The notes beneath the pieces are model-generated. The model worked only from the letters and a program-made list of their open reading frames with translations. It searched no databases and was not told the origin of the DNA. DNA of 24,051 nucleotides from Actinomycetota bacterium. GTDB taxonomy: Bacteria; Actinomycetota; Actinomycetes; Nanopelagicales; Nanopelagicaceae. The translations under genes and the position numbers were made by a program. Numbering within the stretch: position 1 is the first letter of the stretch; each line of letters begins with the position of its first letter. The DNA lies in contig WLNU01000006.1 in NCBI GenBank assembly GCA_009699645.1, positions 1 through 24,051 on the forward strand, in the 5' to 3' direction. Shown here one piece after another: positions 7,428 to 16,008 of this stretch.

Positions 7428-8316
7428 CTGGTGATAGGCGTGCTCCTCGTGCCCAGTCCCCTGCCTTCATCTCTTTTTTTCCGGCCGGGACTACCGTGAG
7501 CAATGAAAGGGCGGTCTTTGATCCACAGCCCACAACTACATCGCCATCGATAATCGCAATCTCACCAATCGATAGCTCACCCTGTGAGATCTTGGCGCGC
7601 GTGAGTTTAAAGCCGGCGCCATCCCATGTACTCCAAGCACCAGGTGCTGGATAAAAAGCACGAACTTTGCGCAAAATCTCATCTGCGCTCTGACTCCAAT
7701 TAATCTCTGCCTCTTTCTTGGAGATCTTGGGAGCAGCTGAGCTGATGCCCACTTGTTTCTGTGGCGACACACCATTAGCAATTGCAGTCAGTGCAGCCTC
7801 AACTACATCTGGGCCCATCTGTGCAAGTGCCTCCATTAACTCACCTGTTCGCCATGTGGGATCGATTGCTAACTGCGCACTGGTATAGATAGGTCCAGTA
7901 TCCATCCCCTTATCAAGTGCAAAAACGGTGACTCCTGTGATCGTTTCACCATTTTCTATCGCCCGTTGCACAGGGGCTGCACCTCGGTAAGCGGGAAGTA
8001 ATGAGAAATGCAGATTTAGAAAACCTTGGCGAGGAAGTGTGAGAATCTCTTCGGGTAGCAAGATGCCGTAGCCGATTGTAATAACACAGTCGAGATCCTC
8101 TACGTGGCCAACGAGATCATGTGGTGACTCGGGGCGAAGAAGGTGGGTTCCATTCTCAATCGCCCATTTGGCAACGGGTGAGGCCGAGATCTCTTGGCCA
8201 CGACCAGAGGGACGATCGGGCTGTGTGATCACGCAGGCTATTTCATGAGAGGAAGAGGCAAGCCAATTAAGTACCGGTAGCGCAACGCTCGGAGTAGCCG
8301 CTACTCCGATGCGCAT
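7411..8316 (-). CDS. fmt: Methionyl-tRNA formyltransferase
   Basis: Fmt formylates Met-tRNA(fMet) with 10-formyl-tetrahydrofolate to make the initiator tRNA. The 301-residue product is of usual length. The N-terminal formyltransferase domain (to about 190) has the catalytic triad context: NLHFSLLPAYRGAAP (101-115, Asn101 and His103) and GVTVFALDKGMDTGP (128-142, Asp139). The folate/tRNA loop region TQPDRPSGRGQ (31-41) is typical. The C-terminal third is the tRNA-binding barrel. Its ATG overlaps the def TAA by one base (TAATG), indicating coupling with the deformylase that later removes the same formyl group. It ends inside the first codons of rsmB. Confidence 0.96.
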   Translation of the reverse strand: MRIGVAATPSVALPVLNWLASSSHEIACVITQPDRPSGRGQEISASPVAKWAIENGTHLLRPESPHDLVGHVEDLDCVITIGYGILLPEEILTLPRQGFLNLHFSLLPAYRGAAPVQRAIENGETITGVTVFALDKGMDTGPIYTSAQLAIDPTWRTGELMEALAQMGPDVVEAALTAIANGVSPQKQVGISSAAPKISKKEAEINWSQSADEILRKVRAFYPAPGAWSTWDGAGFKLTRAKISQGELSIGEIAIIDGDVVVGCGSKTALSLLTVVPAGKKEMKAGDWARGARLSPGAHFG

Positions 8317-8867
8317 TATGTGCTCCGTCCGAAAATACTATGTGGTGAAGTTTTAATTGTGATATCTCTTGTTGACTCATTAAACCAATCAGACTCACGG
8401 ATATCCTTCATCGCGATTTTGCGATCGGCCTTACTCATGCGATCGATAAATAAAATTCCATCTAAGTGATCGTTCTCATGTTGTAGTGCACGTGCTAGCA
8501 GCTCTGATCCATCGACTTCAATAGGCTCTCCAAACATGTTGAAGCCACGTGCTACTGCACGCAAGGATCGAGGCGTTGGATAGGTCAGATCGGGGAAGGA
8601 TAGGCAGCCCTCTTCATCGATTTCGATCTCTCCGCTCATAACTAAAGTGGGATTAATGAGATGGCCTAATACGTCATCTACATGCCAGACAAAAGCCCTC
8701 AACGAGACACCAATCTGGGGAGCTGCCAATCCGGCTCCAGGGGCGTTGAGCATAGTTTCAGTTAAATCGGCGATCAAGGTTCGAATCTCTTTATCAAAAT
8801 CGACAACTAAGGCCGCTGGGGTAATAAGAACTGGGTCACCGAAGTGGCGAATCTCCTGCAAACTCAT
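8316..8867 (-). CDS. def: Peptide deformylase
   Basis: Def removes the N-formyl group from nascent proteins. The 183-residue product carries all three family motifs: GAGLAAPQ (44-51), EEGCLS (85-90, metal ligand Cys88) and QHENDHLDG (129-137, HExxH with His130, Glu131, His134). The metal ion cannot be told from sequence but is usually Fe2+ in vivo. ATG at 8867; the 20-base gap from priA contains AGGAT, which can act as a Shine-Dalgarno. The same bases also fit a -10 (TAGGAT, 8874-8879) six bases from the ATG, so a local promoter is possible but cannot be separated from the Shine-Dalgarno reading. It is followed by fmt with a TAATG overlap. Confidence 0.96.
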   Translation of the reverse strand: MSLQEIRHFGDPVLITPAALVVDFDKEIRTLIADLTETMLNAPGAGLAAPQIGVSLRAFVWHVDDVLGHLINPTLVMSGEIEIDEEGCLSFPDLTYPTPRSLRAVARGFNMFGEPIEVDGSELLARALQHENDHLDGILFIDRMSKADRKIAMKDIRESDWFNESTRDITIKTSPHSIFGRST

Positions 8868-8887
8868 TTGGCAATCCTATCAAAGTG

Positions 8888-10771
8888 TTACAGTGAATAT
8901 GGATCAATTCTTATCCTCAGATAATCCTTCTTCGCAATACTGCGCTTGCGGGCTAACTCATGCAGAAAAATAGTTAAGGTTTTTGCGTCCTGCTGTGGAC
9001 AGTACAACACAATCTTTGCCTCTCCCTTTCCAATATCACTTGGACCAAAAACCCGAACCGATGAAGGTATACGTTCATCGATAATCGCTTTACGAAATCC
9101 GCCAGCCAAGGAAGTGAACTCTTTAGCGCTACCACTAATAACGAAACTAGAGACAAATGGCGGCAGTGGAATCTCTAAACGCTCACCTAGCTCTCGACGA
9201 ATCATTGCCCCTGGATTCCATCTAGCCACCGATGAAACAATCGGATGCACCTCATCTATGCATAGTAAGACCGCACCCTTTGGAGTAATCATCGCTGCAG
9301 TTTCAAAGATAAGTTCGCGTGCACGCTCTTGGGCACGTAAATCTGAATGTGCAAAAAACTTCAGAGCCTCAAGCACTACGACTGCGGCATATCCCCCCTC
9401 GACTTTAGGAGCTGCCCCAGGAGTTGCTATAACTATCGCAGATCGATTCTCAATCTGAGCCTTGATGACATCGCCGTAGGAGAGAATAATCGGAACACCA
9501 GCAAATGCCCGTGAGATCTCCTCTCCTGCTCTTTCTATTCCGCGTCCGCCAATATATTGCTTATTACGCTGGCACCAAGAGCATGACCATTCAGGAAAGG
9601 TAGATTGGCAGACTGTGCAGGAGGGCGCTGAACTCTTTGAGGCAACAATTAGACGCCCGCCGCAACTACACATTGCTAAATTCTTACAGTGAGCACAGAG
9701 TATTGCGTTTCCATATCCTTTTCGTGCAATCATAAATAGGACGGGTCCTTTAGTAAGTGCGCTACGGATATCTGTGAAGATTCGCCCCGGTAAAATTGAT
9801 CCGTCGTCAGATGAAAAAGCCTTCACTGCTAAACGATGGGAGTGCGTGATATATGTCAATCGCTTAGCATCGATGAGGGCTGATAGTTCAAGTGATGGAA
9901 CATATCCAGTAAAGATCAGATCAAACTTCTCGATATTACGGCGAAGAGACAGGATTTCGCGTACGTTCCAACCAGGGCTACGAATTTCATAATGCTCGTG
10001 TGATGACTCCTTATAAACAATAACCGTTGATAGATCGGCTATGGGCAAAAATACTGAGCTACGCGCTCCGACGATCAATGTATTTTGCGCGTTCATAGCA
10101 TGCAAATAGTTTTCATAGCGCTGGGCCCGAGAGATTGAACTATCAAGGCGTAGATATGTTAAATTCTTTAATTCGGCACTACGGCAGATTTCATCAATAT
10201 CGCGCTCATCAGGTGCTATAACTAGAACTGAGCCATCTCTGAGTGCTCGATTGGCCAGCAGGATTACCTCATCGGCGGGATTAACATAGGGTTCAAAGGC
10301 GATAAATGAATAGATTCCGGTTGAGTTCTTATCTCTGAGCTTTGGAATATTCTGCGTGGCAAACTTCTTATCGACATGTGCAACTCTTGCAGGTATCGCC
10401 GTTCGCAGAATATCAAAGGCATTGGTAGCCCAATACGCAGATACAGCGTCGATAAGTTGAATTGAGAGTTGAGTTGCAACCGGATGCGGTGATAAAACCT
10501 TAGTTATTGGTTTTATTGCGCCAGGTGTCTTAGATGTATCAAATCGCTCAAGAACGAGCGCCTCTACTTCACGACCATTGAATGGAACCTGTACGCGCAC
10601 GCCAACTTGAACTAAATCCGAGAGCGCCTCTGGGACGCTGTAGTCGAAGCTTTGATCAAGATGAAAGACGCCTGTATCAACCCACGTTCGAACAAAGGGT
10701 CTATCGAGGGCGGGTGATTCGGGCCGAGCAATAATCTGCGATTTTAAGCGCAGGCGGCCCGGCGTTGCCAC
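8888..10771 (-). CDS. priA: Primosomal protein N' (PriA), ATPase-degenerate actinobacterial type
   Basis: PriA recognises stalled replication forks and reloads the replisome. The 627-residue product is shorter than E. coli PriA (732). An N-terminal 3' DNA-binding domain (about 27-125, FHLDQSFDYSVPEAL) is followed by a helicase-like core. The zinc region has eight cysteines in four pairs: 359/362, 368/370, 385/388 and 397/400. No Walker A (GxTGSGKT) is visible before VLVIAPDERD (182-191), and the DEEH position reads VYKESSHEHY (252-261). Loss of these motifs is known in mycobacterial PriA, so this is a family trait rather than a broken gene; it probably acts as a structural fork-binding protein. 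The GTG at 10771 lies 3 bases after the metK stop. Confidence 0.92.
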   Translation of the reverse strand: MATPGRLRLKSQIIARPESPALDRPFVRTWVDTGVFHLDQSFDYSVPEALSDLVQVGVRVQVPFNGREVEALVLERFDTSKTPGAIKPITKVLSPHPVATQLSIQLIDAVSAYWATNAFDILRTAIPARVAHVDKKFATQNIPKLRDKNSTGIYSFIAFEPYVNPADEVILLANRALRDGSVLVIAPDERDIDEICRSAELKNLTYLRLDSSISRAQRYENYLHAMNAQNTLIVGARSSVFLPIADLSTVIVYKESSHEHYEIRSPGWNVREILSLRRNIEKFDLIFTGYVPSLELSALIDAKRLTYITHSHRLAVKAFSSDDGSILPGRIFTDIRSALTKGPVLFMIARKGYGNAILCAHCKNLAMCSCGGRLIVASKSSAPSCTVCQSTFPEWSCSWCQRNKQYIGGRGIERAGEEISRAFAGVPIILSYGDVIKAQIENRSAIVIATPGAAPKVEGGYAAVVVLEALKFFAHSDLRAQERARELIFETAAMITPKGAVLLCIDEVHPIVSSVARWNPGAMIRRELGERLEIPLPPFVSSFVISGSAKEFTSLAGGFRKAIIDERIPSSVRVFGPSDIGKGEAKIVLYCPQQDAKTLTIFLHELARKRSIAKKDYLRIRIDPYSL

Positions 10772-10774
10772 ACT

Positions 10775-11965
10775 CTACTTAATTGCACTTTGTAGTGCGT
10801 TAACCCGATCAGTGCGCTCCCAGGCAAACTCTGGAAGTTCGCGACCGAAGTGGCCATAGGCACTTGTTAATTTATATATTGGACGCAAGAGCTCGAGATC
10901 TCTAATAATTGCAGCTGGTCGCAGATCAAAGGTCGCAAGAACTGCATCTTGGATCTTTGCAACTGGAACTGTTTCAGTACCGAATGTCTCTACGAAGAGT
11001 CCAACTGGTTGGGCCTTGCCAATTGCATAAGCAACCTGTACTTCACAGCGACGTGCAAGTCCTGCAGCAACAACGTTTTTGGCAACCCAGCGCATGGCAT
11101 AGGCGGCAGATCTATCTACCTTTGATGGATCTTTTCCACTAAATGCTCCCCCACCGTGACGGGCCATTCCACCGTATGTATCGACGATAATTTTGCGACC
11201 AGTCAAACCAGCATCGCCCATTGGCCCACCGATAACAAAGCGGCCAGTTGGATTGATAAGAGTTTTAAGATCTTTTCGTGGAAGATCAATCGTCGACAGG
11301 ATTGGTTCGATTACATATTCGATAATCTCTGGAGTTAACTTCGATGCCACATCCACATCTTCGGCATGCTGGCTAGAGATTACCACGGTATTGAGGGCAA
11401 CTGCACGGTCGCCATCGTATTCGATAGTCACTTGTGTCTTACCATCGGGGCGAAGATAGGGCAGCGCGCCAGATTTGCGCACTTTGGAGAGCTGGGCAGC
11501 TAGGGCATGTGCTAGCCAGATTGGTAGTGGCATCAGCTCTTTAGTGTCATCGCATGCATAGCCAAACATCAAACCTTGATCACCTGCTCCTTGCAAATCT
11601 AATGGATCGGCACCTGCTGCTACGCGGTGCTCGTATGCATCATTAACGCCCTGAGCAATATCTTGGGACTGAGCTCCGATTGATATTGATACTCCACAAC
11701 TATTTCCATCAAAGCCCTTCTCTGATGAGTCGTATCCAATATTTAAAACAGTATCGCGAACAATTGTGTTGACATCGGCATAGCCATCGGTTGTTACTTC
11801 ACCGGCTACGTGAACCTGACCCGTTGTAATCAAGGTTTCAACGGCTACTCGACTTTTAGGATCCTGGGTTAGAAGTGAGTCAAGAACGGCATCCGAGATC
11901 GCATCTGCGATCTTGTCTGGATGTCCTTCAGTTACAGATTCTGAGGTAAAGAGGCGTTTTGACAT
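10775..11965 (-). CDS. metK: S-adenosylmethionine synthetase
   Basis: MetK makes S-adenosylmethionine from methionine and ATP in the cytosol, as a tetramer. The 396-residue length is normal. Characteristic segments: [20 protein letters not shown] near the N-terminus, the flexible-loop motif [12 protein letters not shown], and the P-loop-like [19 protein letters not shown]. The ATG at 11965 follows the coaBC stop by 4 bases and has only a weak AGG upstream, so it is probably expressed from the operon. No SAM riboswitch is possible in a 4-base gap and none was seen in the nearby coaBC end. The products serve rsmB and other methyltransferases. Confidence 0.97.
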   Translation of the reverse strand: MSKRLFTSESVTEGHPDKIADAISDAVLDSLLTQDPKSRVAVETLITTGQVHVAGEVTTDGYADVNTIVRDTVLNIGYDSSEKGFDGNSCGVSISIGAQSQDIAQGVNDAYEHRVAAGADPLDLQGAGDQGLMFGYACDDTKELMPLPIWLAHALAAQLSKVRKSGALPYLRPDGKTQVTIEYDGDRAVALNTVVISSQHAEDVDVASKLTPEIIEYVIEPILSTIDLPRKDLKTLINPTGRFVIGGPMGDAGLTGRKIIVDTYGGMARHGGGAFSGKDPSKVDRSAAYAMRWVAKNVVAAGLARRCEVQVAYAIGKAQPVGLFVETFGTETVPVAKIQDAVLATFDLRPAAIIRDLELLRPIYKLTSAYGHFGRELPEFAWERTDRVNALQSAIK

Positions 11966-11969
11966 ATTT

Positions 11970-13154
11970 TTAGCCTAACTGCCGGATGGCGTGATCAAGA
12001 AGAAGATTTGCTAGAGCGTCTTTGGAGACTTCCTTGAGCGCTATATCCGCACCAGTGCGTGTGAGAATCATACCCGAAGTCGTATCTTTTCCAAAGATTG
12101 CGCCGTTGCTCACGTCGTTGACATAAATAATATCTAAGCCCTTAGACACCAATTTAGCTCGAGCCGACTCAACAAGATTACTAGTCTCAGCGGCAAAGCC
12201 AATCATGACCTGCGCCGCTTTTCGCGCTCCGAGCTCGGCTAATAGATCTGGATTCGGCTCTAATTCAATCGATGTAAAGAGGGATTTCTTAATCTTTTCA
12301 ACAACACTGCGTACTGGTTTTGCATCAGCAACTGCTGCGCACATGATAAGAACATCACACGAATCAAAGGCATCGGCTAAGCCCACGCGCATGTCGGCGG
12401 CGCTTTCAACGTGAGTAACGGTGAGCCCCTGCAAGGTTGATGTATCCATGTTGGCGGCAACTAAGTGGACCTCGGCTCCTCGCAGCAGCGCAGCTTTAGC
12501 TATGGCTATCGACTGCTTTCCCGATGAGCGGTTGCCTATAAAACGCACTGGGTCGATCGCCTCACGTGTGCCACCACCAGAGATTAAAATCTTTCTGCCC
12601 TTGAAATCTTGAAGATTTCCTGTCATTGAATCAAATTTCTCAATGATCGCTGAAACCTCTGGAAATCTTCCCTGCCCGGAATCACTGCCGGTCAAACGCC
12701 CAACCTCGGGTTCCATGACTACATAGCCACGAGCGCGCAGCACCTCAACATTTGTAACCGTTGCTGCGTCGTTCCACATCTGTGGATGCATTGCAGGAAC
12801 GATCATGATTGGCACATTCGATGCTAAGACCAAGTTGGTCAGCAGATCATCTGCGCGTCCTGCAGCAATTCGTGCGATTAAATCCGCTGTTGCTGGGGCA
12901 ATAAGAAAGAAATCGCTGCGCTCGGCAATTGAGATATGTGAGACCTCATGAGTATTTTCCCAAACGTGACTCATCACTGGGCGCCCCGATAACGCTGCCC
13001 ACGTAGCTGCACCAACAAAGTTAAGAGATGAGGGTGTCGGTACTACTGTTATTACATATCCGCGATCTTGCAGGCGACGCAGAAGATCACATGCTTTATA
13101 GGCCGCGATTCCCGCTCCAACTCCGAGAACAACCTCACGAGTGCCGGCAGACAT
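11970..13154 (-). CDS. coaBC: Bifunctional phosphopantothenoylcysteine decarboxylase/phosphopantothenate-cysteine ligase
   Basis: CoaBC carries out two consecutive steps of coenzyme A synthesis: ligation of cysteine to 4'-phosphopantothenate, then decarboxylation to 4'-phosphopantetheine. In the 394-residue product the CoaC flavoprotein domain is residues 1-180, with the active-site His73 ([11 protein letters not shown]), the FMN/substrate motif [12 protein letters not shown] (86-97) and PAMHPQMW (120-127). The last is PxMNxxMW in E. coli; His in place of Asn is, from memory, usual in actinobacteria. The CoaB ligase domain (187-394) begins with [18 protein letters not shown] and RSSGKQ. ATG at 13154, 18 bases after rpoZ, with no obvious Shine-Dalgarno. 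Confidence 0.96.
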   Translation of the reverse strand: MSAGTREVVLGVGAGIAAYKACDLLRRLQDRGYVITVVPTPSSLNFVGAATWAALSGRPVMSHVWENTHEVSHISIAERSDFFLIAPATADLIARIAAGRADDLLTNLVLASNVPIMIVPAMHPQMWNDAATVTNVEVLRARGYVVMEPEVGRLTGSDSGQGRFPEVSAIIEKFDSMTGNLQDFKGRKILISGGGTREAIDPVRFIGNRSSGKQSIAIAKAALLRGAEVHLVAANMDTSTLQGLTVTHVESAADMRVGLADAFDSCDVLIMCAAVADAKPVRSVVEKIKKSLFTSIELEPNPDLLAELGARKAAQVMIGFAAETSNLVESARAKLVSKGLDIIYVNDVSNGAIFGKDTTSGMILTRTGADIALKEVSKDALANLLLDHAIRQLG

Positions 13155-13172
13155 ATGTAGGAAAGAGGCTAT

Positions 13173-13421
13173 TTAAGCCGTTGGTTCGAGATTTTCAATA
13201 GTGAGTAAGCCTTCATTGATCTCGCGTAGTGCGATAGATAGCGGCTTCTCATGTACATGTGTCTCAACGAGAGGCCCAACATACTCAAGCAGGCCTTCTC
13301 CGAGCTGTGAATAATATGCATTGATCTGACGTGCTCGCTTTGCAGCATAGAGAACAAGGCTGTACTTAGAGCCACTCTTGTCTAGGAGTTCATCAATCGG
13401 TGGATTTGTAATGCCATCCAT
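13173..13421 (-). CDS. rpoZ: RNA polymerase omega subunit
   Basis: Omega binds the beta' subunit and promotes RNA polymerase assembly. The conserved core is obvious: [20 protein letters not shown], then [20 protein letters not shown] and [16 protein letters not shown], closely matching the actinobacterial omega. The start is uncertain. ATG 13421 (82 residues) has a purine-rich GCGGGGA sequence 6 bases upstream. ATG 13454 adds [11 protein letters not shown], has no Shine-Dalgarno, but lies only 4 bases after the gmk stop and could be reached by coupling. I prefer 13421. The position between gmk and coaBC is the standard actinobacterial arrangement. Confidence 0.92.
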   Translation of the reverse strand: MDGITNPPIDELLDKSGSKYSLVLYAAKRARQINAYYSQLGEGLLEYVGPLVETHVHEKPLSIALREINEGLLTIENLEPTA

Positions 13422-13458
13422 GCTTTTTCCCCGCTCATATCGCACTGCAACCATGTGG

Positions 13459-14331
13459 TTAAGAGGTCAATCCTATCAGTTGTTCTACGACCCTCTCGAC
13501 CCGATCATTAACGATAACGAGGTCAAAGAAGGGGGCAGCGGCCAGCTCATCTTGGGCTAACTGCAACCTCTCGGCTCGGCGCTCGGGATTATCTGTACCG
13601 CGACCTTCCAGGCGGGCTACTAACTCCTCCCATGTTGGAGGCTCTAAAAAGACAAGCAGGCAAGAGGGAAGGTGTGACTTGACTTGCCTAGCGCCATCGA
13701 TCTCAATCTCAAGCAGGACGTTTCGACCTGCAAGGAGAGCCTCTTCAACTGCTGAACTGGGCGTGCCATATCTATTTCCAGCAAACTCTGCCCACTCTAA
13801 AAACTCATCGTTGCGAACTCTTCGAGAAAACTCTTCATCGCTAATAAAGAAATAATCGACACCGTCATGTTCATTAGCGCGTGGTGATCTAGTTGTTGCT
13901 GAAACGCTCACCCAGAAATCTCCAGAGGCGCGTAATCTGGCGGCCACAGTACTTTTGCCGACCCCACCAGGACCCGAGAGAACAAGGAGTTTGCCTGGCT
14001 TTGGCGCATGAGAGGATTTCATAAACTCGTTCCGTAACTCTTTAATCTGATGGCGACCTAATCCGGCAATTCTACGCGTTGGTGAGATATTTAATCGCTC
14101 CATCAAGGCACTAGCACGTACCTTTCCAACACCACTTAATGCCTCTAAGAGTTCACGCACTCTCATCTTGGCCACAGCATCTTCATTTGCCGCTATCTCT
14201 AGCACTGTATCGATAGAGAACTCGCCGCTTTTAATCTTGGACTTGATATCGGCCCTGCGCTTTCGCGATTGACTTGCCTTTAATAGTGCAGCCGCACGCT
14301 CTTCGGCAGTGAGTATCGGAGGTGCGCCCAT
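13459..14331 (-). CDS. gmk: Fusion: actinobacterial integration host factor (mIHF) + guanylate kinase
   Basis: One uninterrupted 290-residue frame joins two genes that are separate neighbours in Mycobacterium and Streptomyces. Residues 1-103 are a full mIHF, a nucleoid-associated DNA-bending protein: [13 protein letters not shown], a helix-hairpin-helix [19 protein letters not shown] (62-80), then [18 protein letters not shown]. Residues 112-290 are a guanylate kinase (GMP + ATP to GDP + ADP): P-loop GPGGVGKST (120-128; Gly where Ser is common), GMP-binding SATTRSPR and [19 protein letters not shown], and lid Arg in [13 protein letters not shown]. There is almost no linker. An internal ATG (Met104, position 14022) could release a normal-sized 187-residue kinase, but its Shine-Dalgarno is poor. 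Upstream is pyrF (29-base gap), downstream rpoZ. Confidence 0.93.
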   Translation of the reverse strand: MGAPPILTAEERAAALLKASQSRKRRADIKSKIKSGEFSIDTVLEIAANEDAVAKMRVRELLEALSGVGKVRASALMERLNISPTRRIAGLGRHQIKELRNEFMKSSHAPKPGKLLVLSGPGGVGKSTVAARLRASGDFWVSVSATTRSPRANEHDGVDYFFISDEEFSRRVRNDEFLEWAEFAGNRYGTPSSAVEEALLAGRNVLLEIEIDGARQVKSHLPSCLLVFLEPPTWEELVARLEGRGTDNPERRAERLQLAQDELAAAPFFDLVIVNDRVERVVEQLIGLTS

Positions 14332-14337
14332 GATGGA

Positions 14338-14343
14338 AATCTA
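14338..14343 (-). promoter_or_regulatory. Possible -10 element for a leaderless mihF-gmk transcript
   Basis: On the minus strand TAGATT (TANNNT) stands 6 bases before the ATG at 14331. The 29-base gap after pyrF contains no Shine-Dalgarno, which fits leaderless initiation, common in actinobacteria. No -35 match was seen at 16-18 bases. This would uncouple mihF-gmk and downstream genes from PyrR control of the pyr genes. Confidence 0.35.
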
Positions 14344-14360
14344 GTCCAATGGCGATCAGA

Positions 14361-15065
14361 TTAGAGAATCTGAGAGCAGATGAGCTCAGTGCGCTCACGC
14401 ATCGCCGATACGCCTTCACTCCAAACCGAGGTAATTGGCCTTCCTATAACAACGAGATTTGCGCCTCTATCTATCGCCTCACGTGGTGTCATAGTCCTGC
14501 TCTGATCATCGCTGGATGAGAACTCTGGCGGTCGAACACCTGGTGTAATGATTGTTATCTCTGGGCCAACACTTTGACGGATAGCAAGAATTTCAAGTGG
14601 AGAGCAGACAATTGCCCGCGCCCCACCGCCAACTGCAACTTTAGATAGAACAACTGCGCTATCCAGGGCGTTTTCCTTAAACCCAATATCTGCTACATCA
14701 TTTTCAGAAAGCGAGGTTAAAATCGTAACACCAGTTACAAAAGTGGAGGGTACTGCCTCTACCGCAGCGGCAATCATCGCACTGCCCCCAGATGCATGCA
14801 CTGTTAAATACTTTGGGCGAAGTGAAGATATCGCACGTGCGGCACCGCTAACTGTGTGAGGGATATCGTGGAGTTTTAAATCAAGAAAAATATCGCTATC
14901 GGTCTCACTTGTAATAGCGCGAACACCCTCATGGCCAAAAGTTAAGAAAAACTCTAATCCTAATTTGTAGACAGATACCAAACCTTGTGTTGCCTTTACC
15001 CATTCAATCGCAATCGATAAATCTGAGGTATCCACGGCTAGAACAACAGGTGCCTTCATTGTCAT
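14361..15065 (-). CDS. pyrF: Orotidine 5'-phosphate decarboxylase, type I
   Basis: PyrF decarboxylates OMP to UMP, the last step of de novo pyrimidine synthesis. The ATG at 15065, one base after the pyrD TAA, gives a 234-residue protein of normal type I length; an upstream extension inside pyrD is not conserved. The catalytic motif DLKLHDIPHT (62-71; Asp62, Lys64, Asp67) and the phosphate-binding end TPGVRPP (174-180) with VIGRPIT (207-213) define the type I enzyme found in Bacillus and E. coli. The pyrF at the same locus in Mycobacterium and Streptomyces encodes, from memory, the longer type II enzyme (about 275 residues, motif DAKRGDIG), so the gene type differs although its position is conserved. 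Confidence 0.95.
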   Translation of the reverse strand: MTMKAPVVLAVDTSDLSIAIEWVKATQGLVSVYKLGLEFFLTFGHEGVRAITSETDSDIFLDLKLHDIPHTVSGAARAISSLRPKYLTVHASGGSAMIAAAVEAVPSTFVTGVTILTSLSENDVADIGFKENALDSAVVLSKVAVGGGARAIVCSPLEILAIRQSVGPEITIITPGVRPPEFSSSDDQSRTMTPREAIDRGANLVVIGRPITSVWSEGVSAMRERTELICSQIL

Positions 15066-15066
15066 C

Positions 15067-16008
15067 TTATTGAGCCGTCTCAATACGGTGAGCAAAGCCG
15101 ATGGCATCTCGCAGTGACGTAAAACCTTTTGCACTTAAAAGATCTTTCAACTCTTGGGCTGTAGAGATTAAGGCCATGGGATTACCGAAGCTGGCAGTAC
15201 CAATAGAAACACCAGAGGCGCCGGCGGCAATCATCTCAAGTGCATCTCGACCGTTAGTGATTCCGCCCATTCCGAGGATGGGAACTTTAGGCATAGCTTC
15301 GTGGACTTGATAGACGGCACGAACGGCTATCGGTCGTATAGCAGGACCTGACAAACCACCTGTTTTACCACCCAGATGTGGGCGCATCGTGTCAAGGTTA
15401 ATTACCATTCCAAGCACGGTGTTTATCAGCGCCAATGCATCGGCTCCGGCATCGATAACACCTCGAGCAATTGAGACTAAATCCGTTACATCAGGAGATA
15501 GCTTTGCAATGATTGGTAGCTCGCCCCCAATAGTTCGACGCACGCCATCGATAACACGACGTGATGCATCGGGATCACAAGCAAATACCAGTCCACGATT
15601 TTCAACATTCGGACATGAAATATTTACTTCAATTGCGCTAATACCAGAAACGGAGAGAAGCTTTCGGGCCAGAGTTGAATACTCTTCAATCGTCTCCCCC
15701 GCAATTGAAACGATAATGCGGGCCTTCTGCTCGATTAAATAGGGGATATCTTTAGCGATAAAGGCATCGATTCCTGGGCCCTGAAGTCCGATTGAGTTAA
15801 GCATGCCGCTAGGAGTTTCAGCCATACGTGGTGTGGGACGGCCAGTACGCGCCTTGCTCATCACCGATTTTGTTACAACACCGCCAAGATCATGCAGAGG
15901 GAAAAACTGTGCGAGTTCACGGCCAGAGCTTGCGCATCCACTTGCTGTAAAGATCGGATTTGGAAACCAAGCATTTCCAATTGTCGTTGAGAGATCAACA
16001 CTCGTCAT
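15067..16008 (-). CDS. pyrD: Dihydroorotate dehydrogenase class 1B, catalytic subunit
   Basis: With PyrK it oxidises dihydroorotate to orotate using NAD+. The ATG at 16008 overlaps the pyrK TGA (ATGA) and gives 313 residues, the normal class 1 length; a longer frame running into pyrK is not conserved. The FMN barrel shows FTASGCAS (20-27), TKSVM (46-50), NSIGLQGPG (71-79), the catalytic cysteine of class 1B in VNISCPNVENRG (Cys132) and the FMN phosphate loop GMGGITNGRDALEMIAAGA. The absence of an N-terminal membrane-binding helix and Cys instead of Ser as base separate it from the membrane-bound, quinone-linked class 2 enzyme of Mycobacterium. It should be soluble and work only as a complex with PyrK. 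Confidence 0.95.
   Translation of the reverse strand: MTSVDLSTTIGNAWFPNPIFTASGCASSGRELAQFFPLHDLGGVVTKSVMSKARTGRPTPRMAETPSGMLNSIGLQGPGIDAFIAKDIPYLIEQKARIIVSIAGETIEEYSTLARKLLSVSGISAIEVNISCPNVENRGLVFACDPDASRRVIDGVRRTIGGELPIIAKLSPDVTDLVSIARGVIDAGADALALINTVLGMVINLDTMRPHLGGKTGGLSGPAIRPIAVRAVYQVHEAMPKVPILGMGGITNGRDALEMIAAGASGVSIGTASFGNPMALISTAQELKDLLSAKGFTSLRDAIGFAHRIETAQ

Noticed and set aside
8868..8887. Separate promoter feature for def
   Set aside because: The TAGGAT element contains AGGA at Shine-Dalgarno distance, so the two readings cannot be told apart; kept only as part of a finding.
8946..9458. A 170-residue plus-strand frame opposite priA
   Set aside because: Low-complexity Ser/Ala/Ile-rich translation opposite a conserved gene; treated as a shadow.
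11940..12000. SAM riboswitch before metK
   Set aside because: Only 4 bases separate coaBC and metK and no riboswitch-like structure was seen.
13455..13475. Near-repeat GATAGGATTG upstream of both rpoZ and def
   Set aside because: The rpoZ copy encodes the last residues of guanylate kinase; ten shared bases are likely coincidence.
15066..15134. Longer pyrF start inside pyrD
   Set aside because: Extra residues precede the conserved beta-1 strand and lie in pyrD code; the ATG at 15065 follows the pyrD stop by one base.
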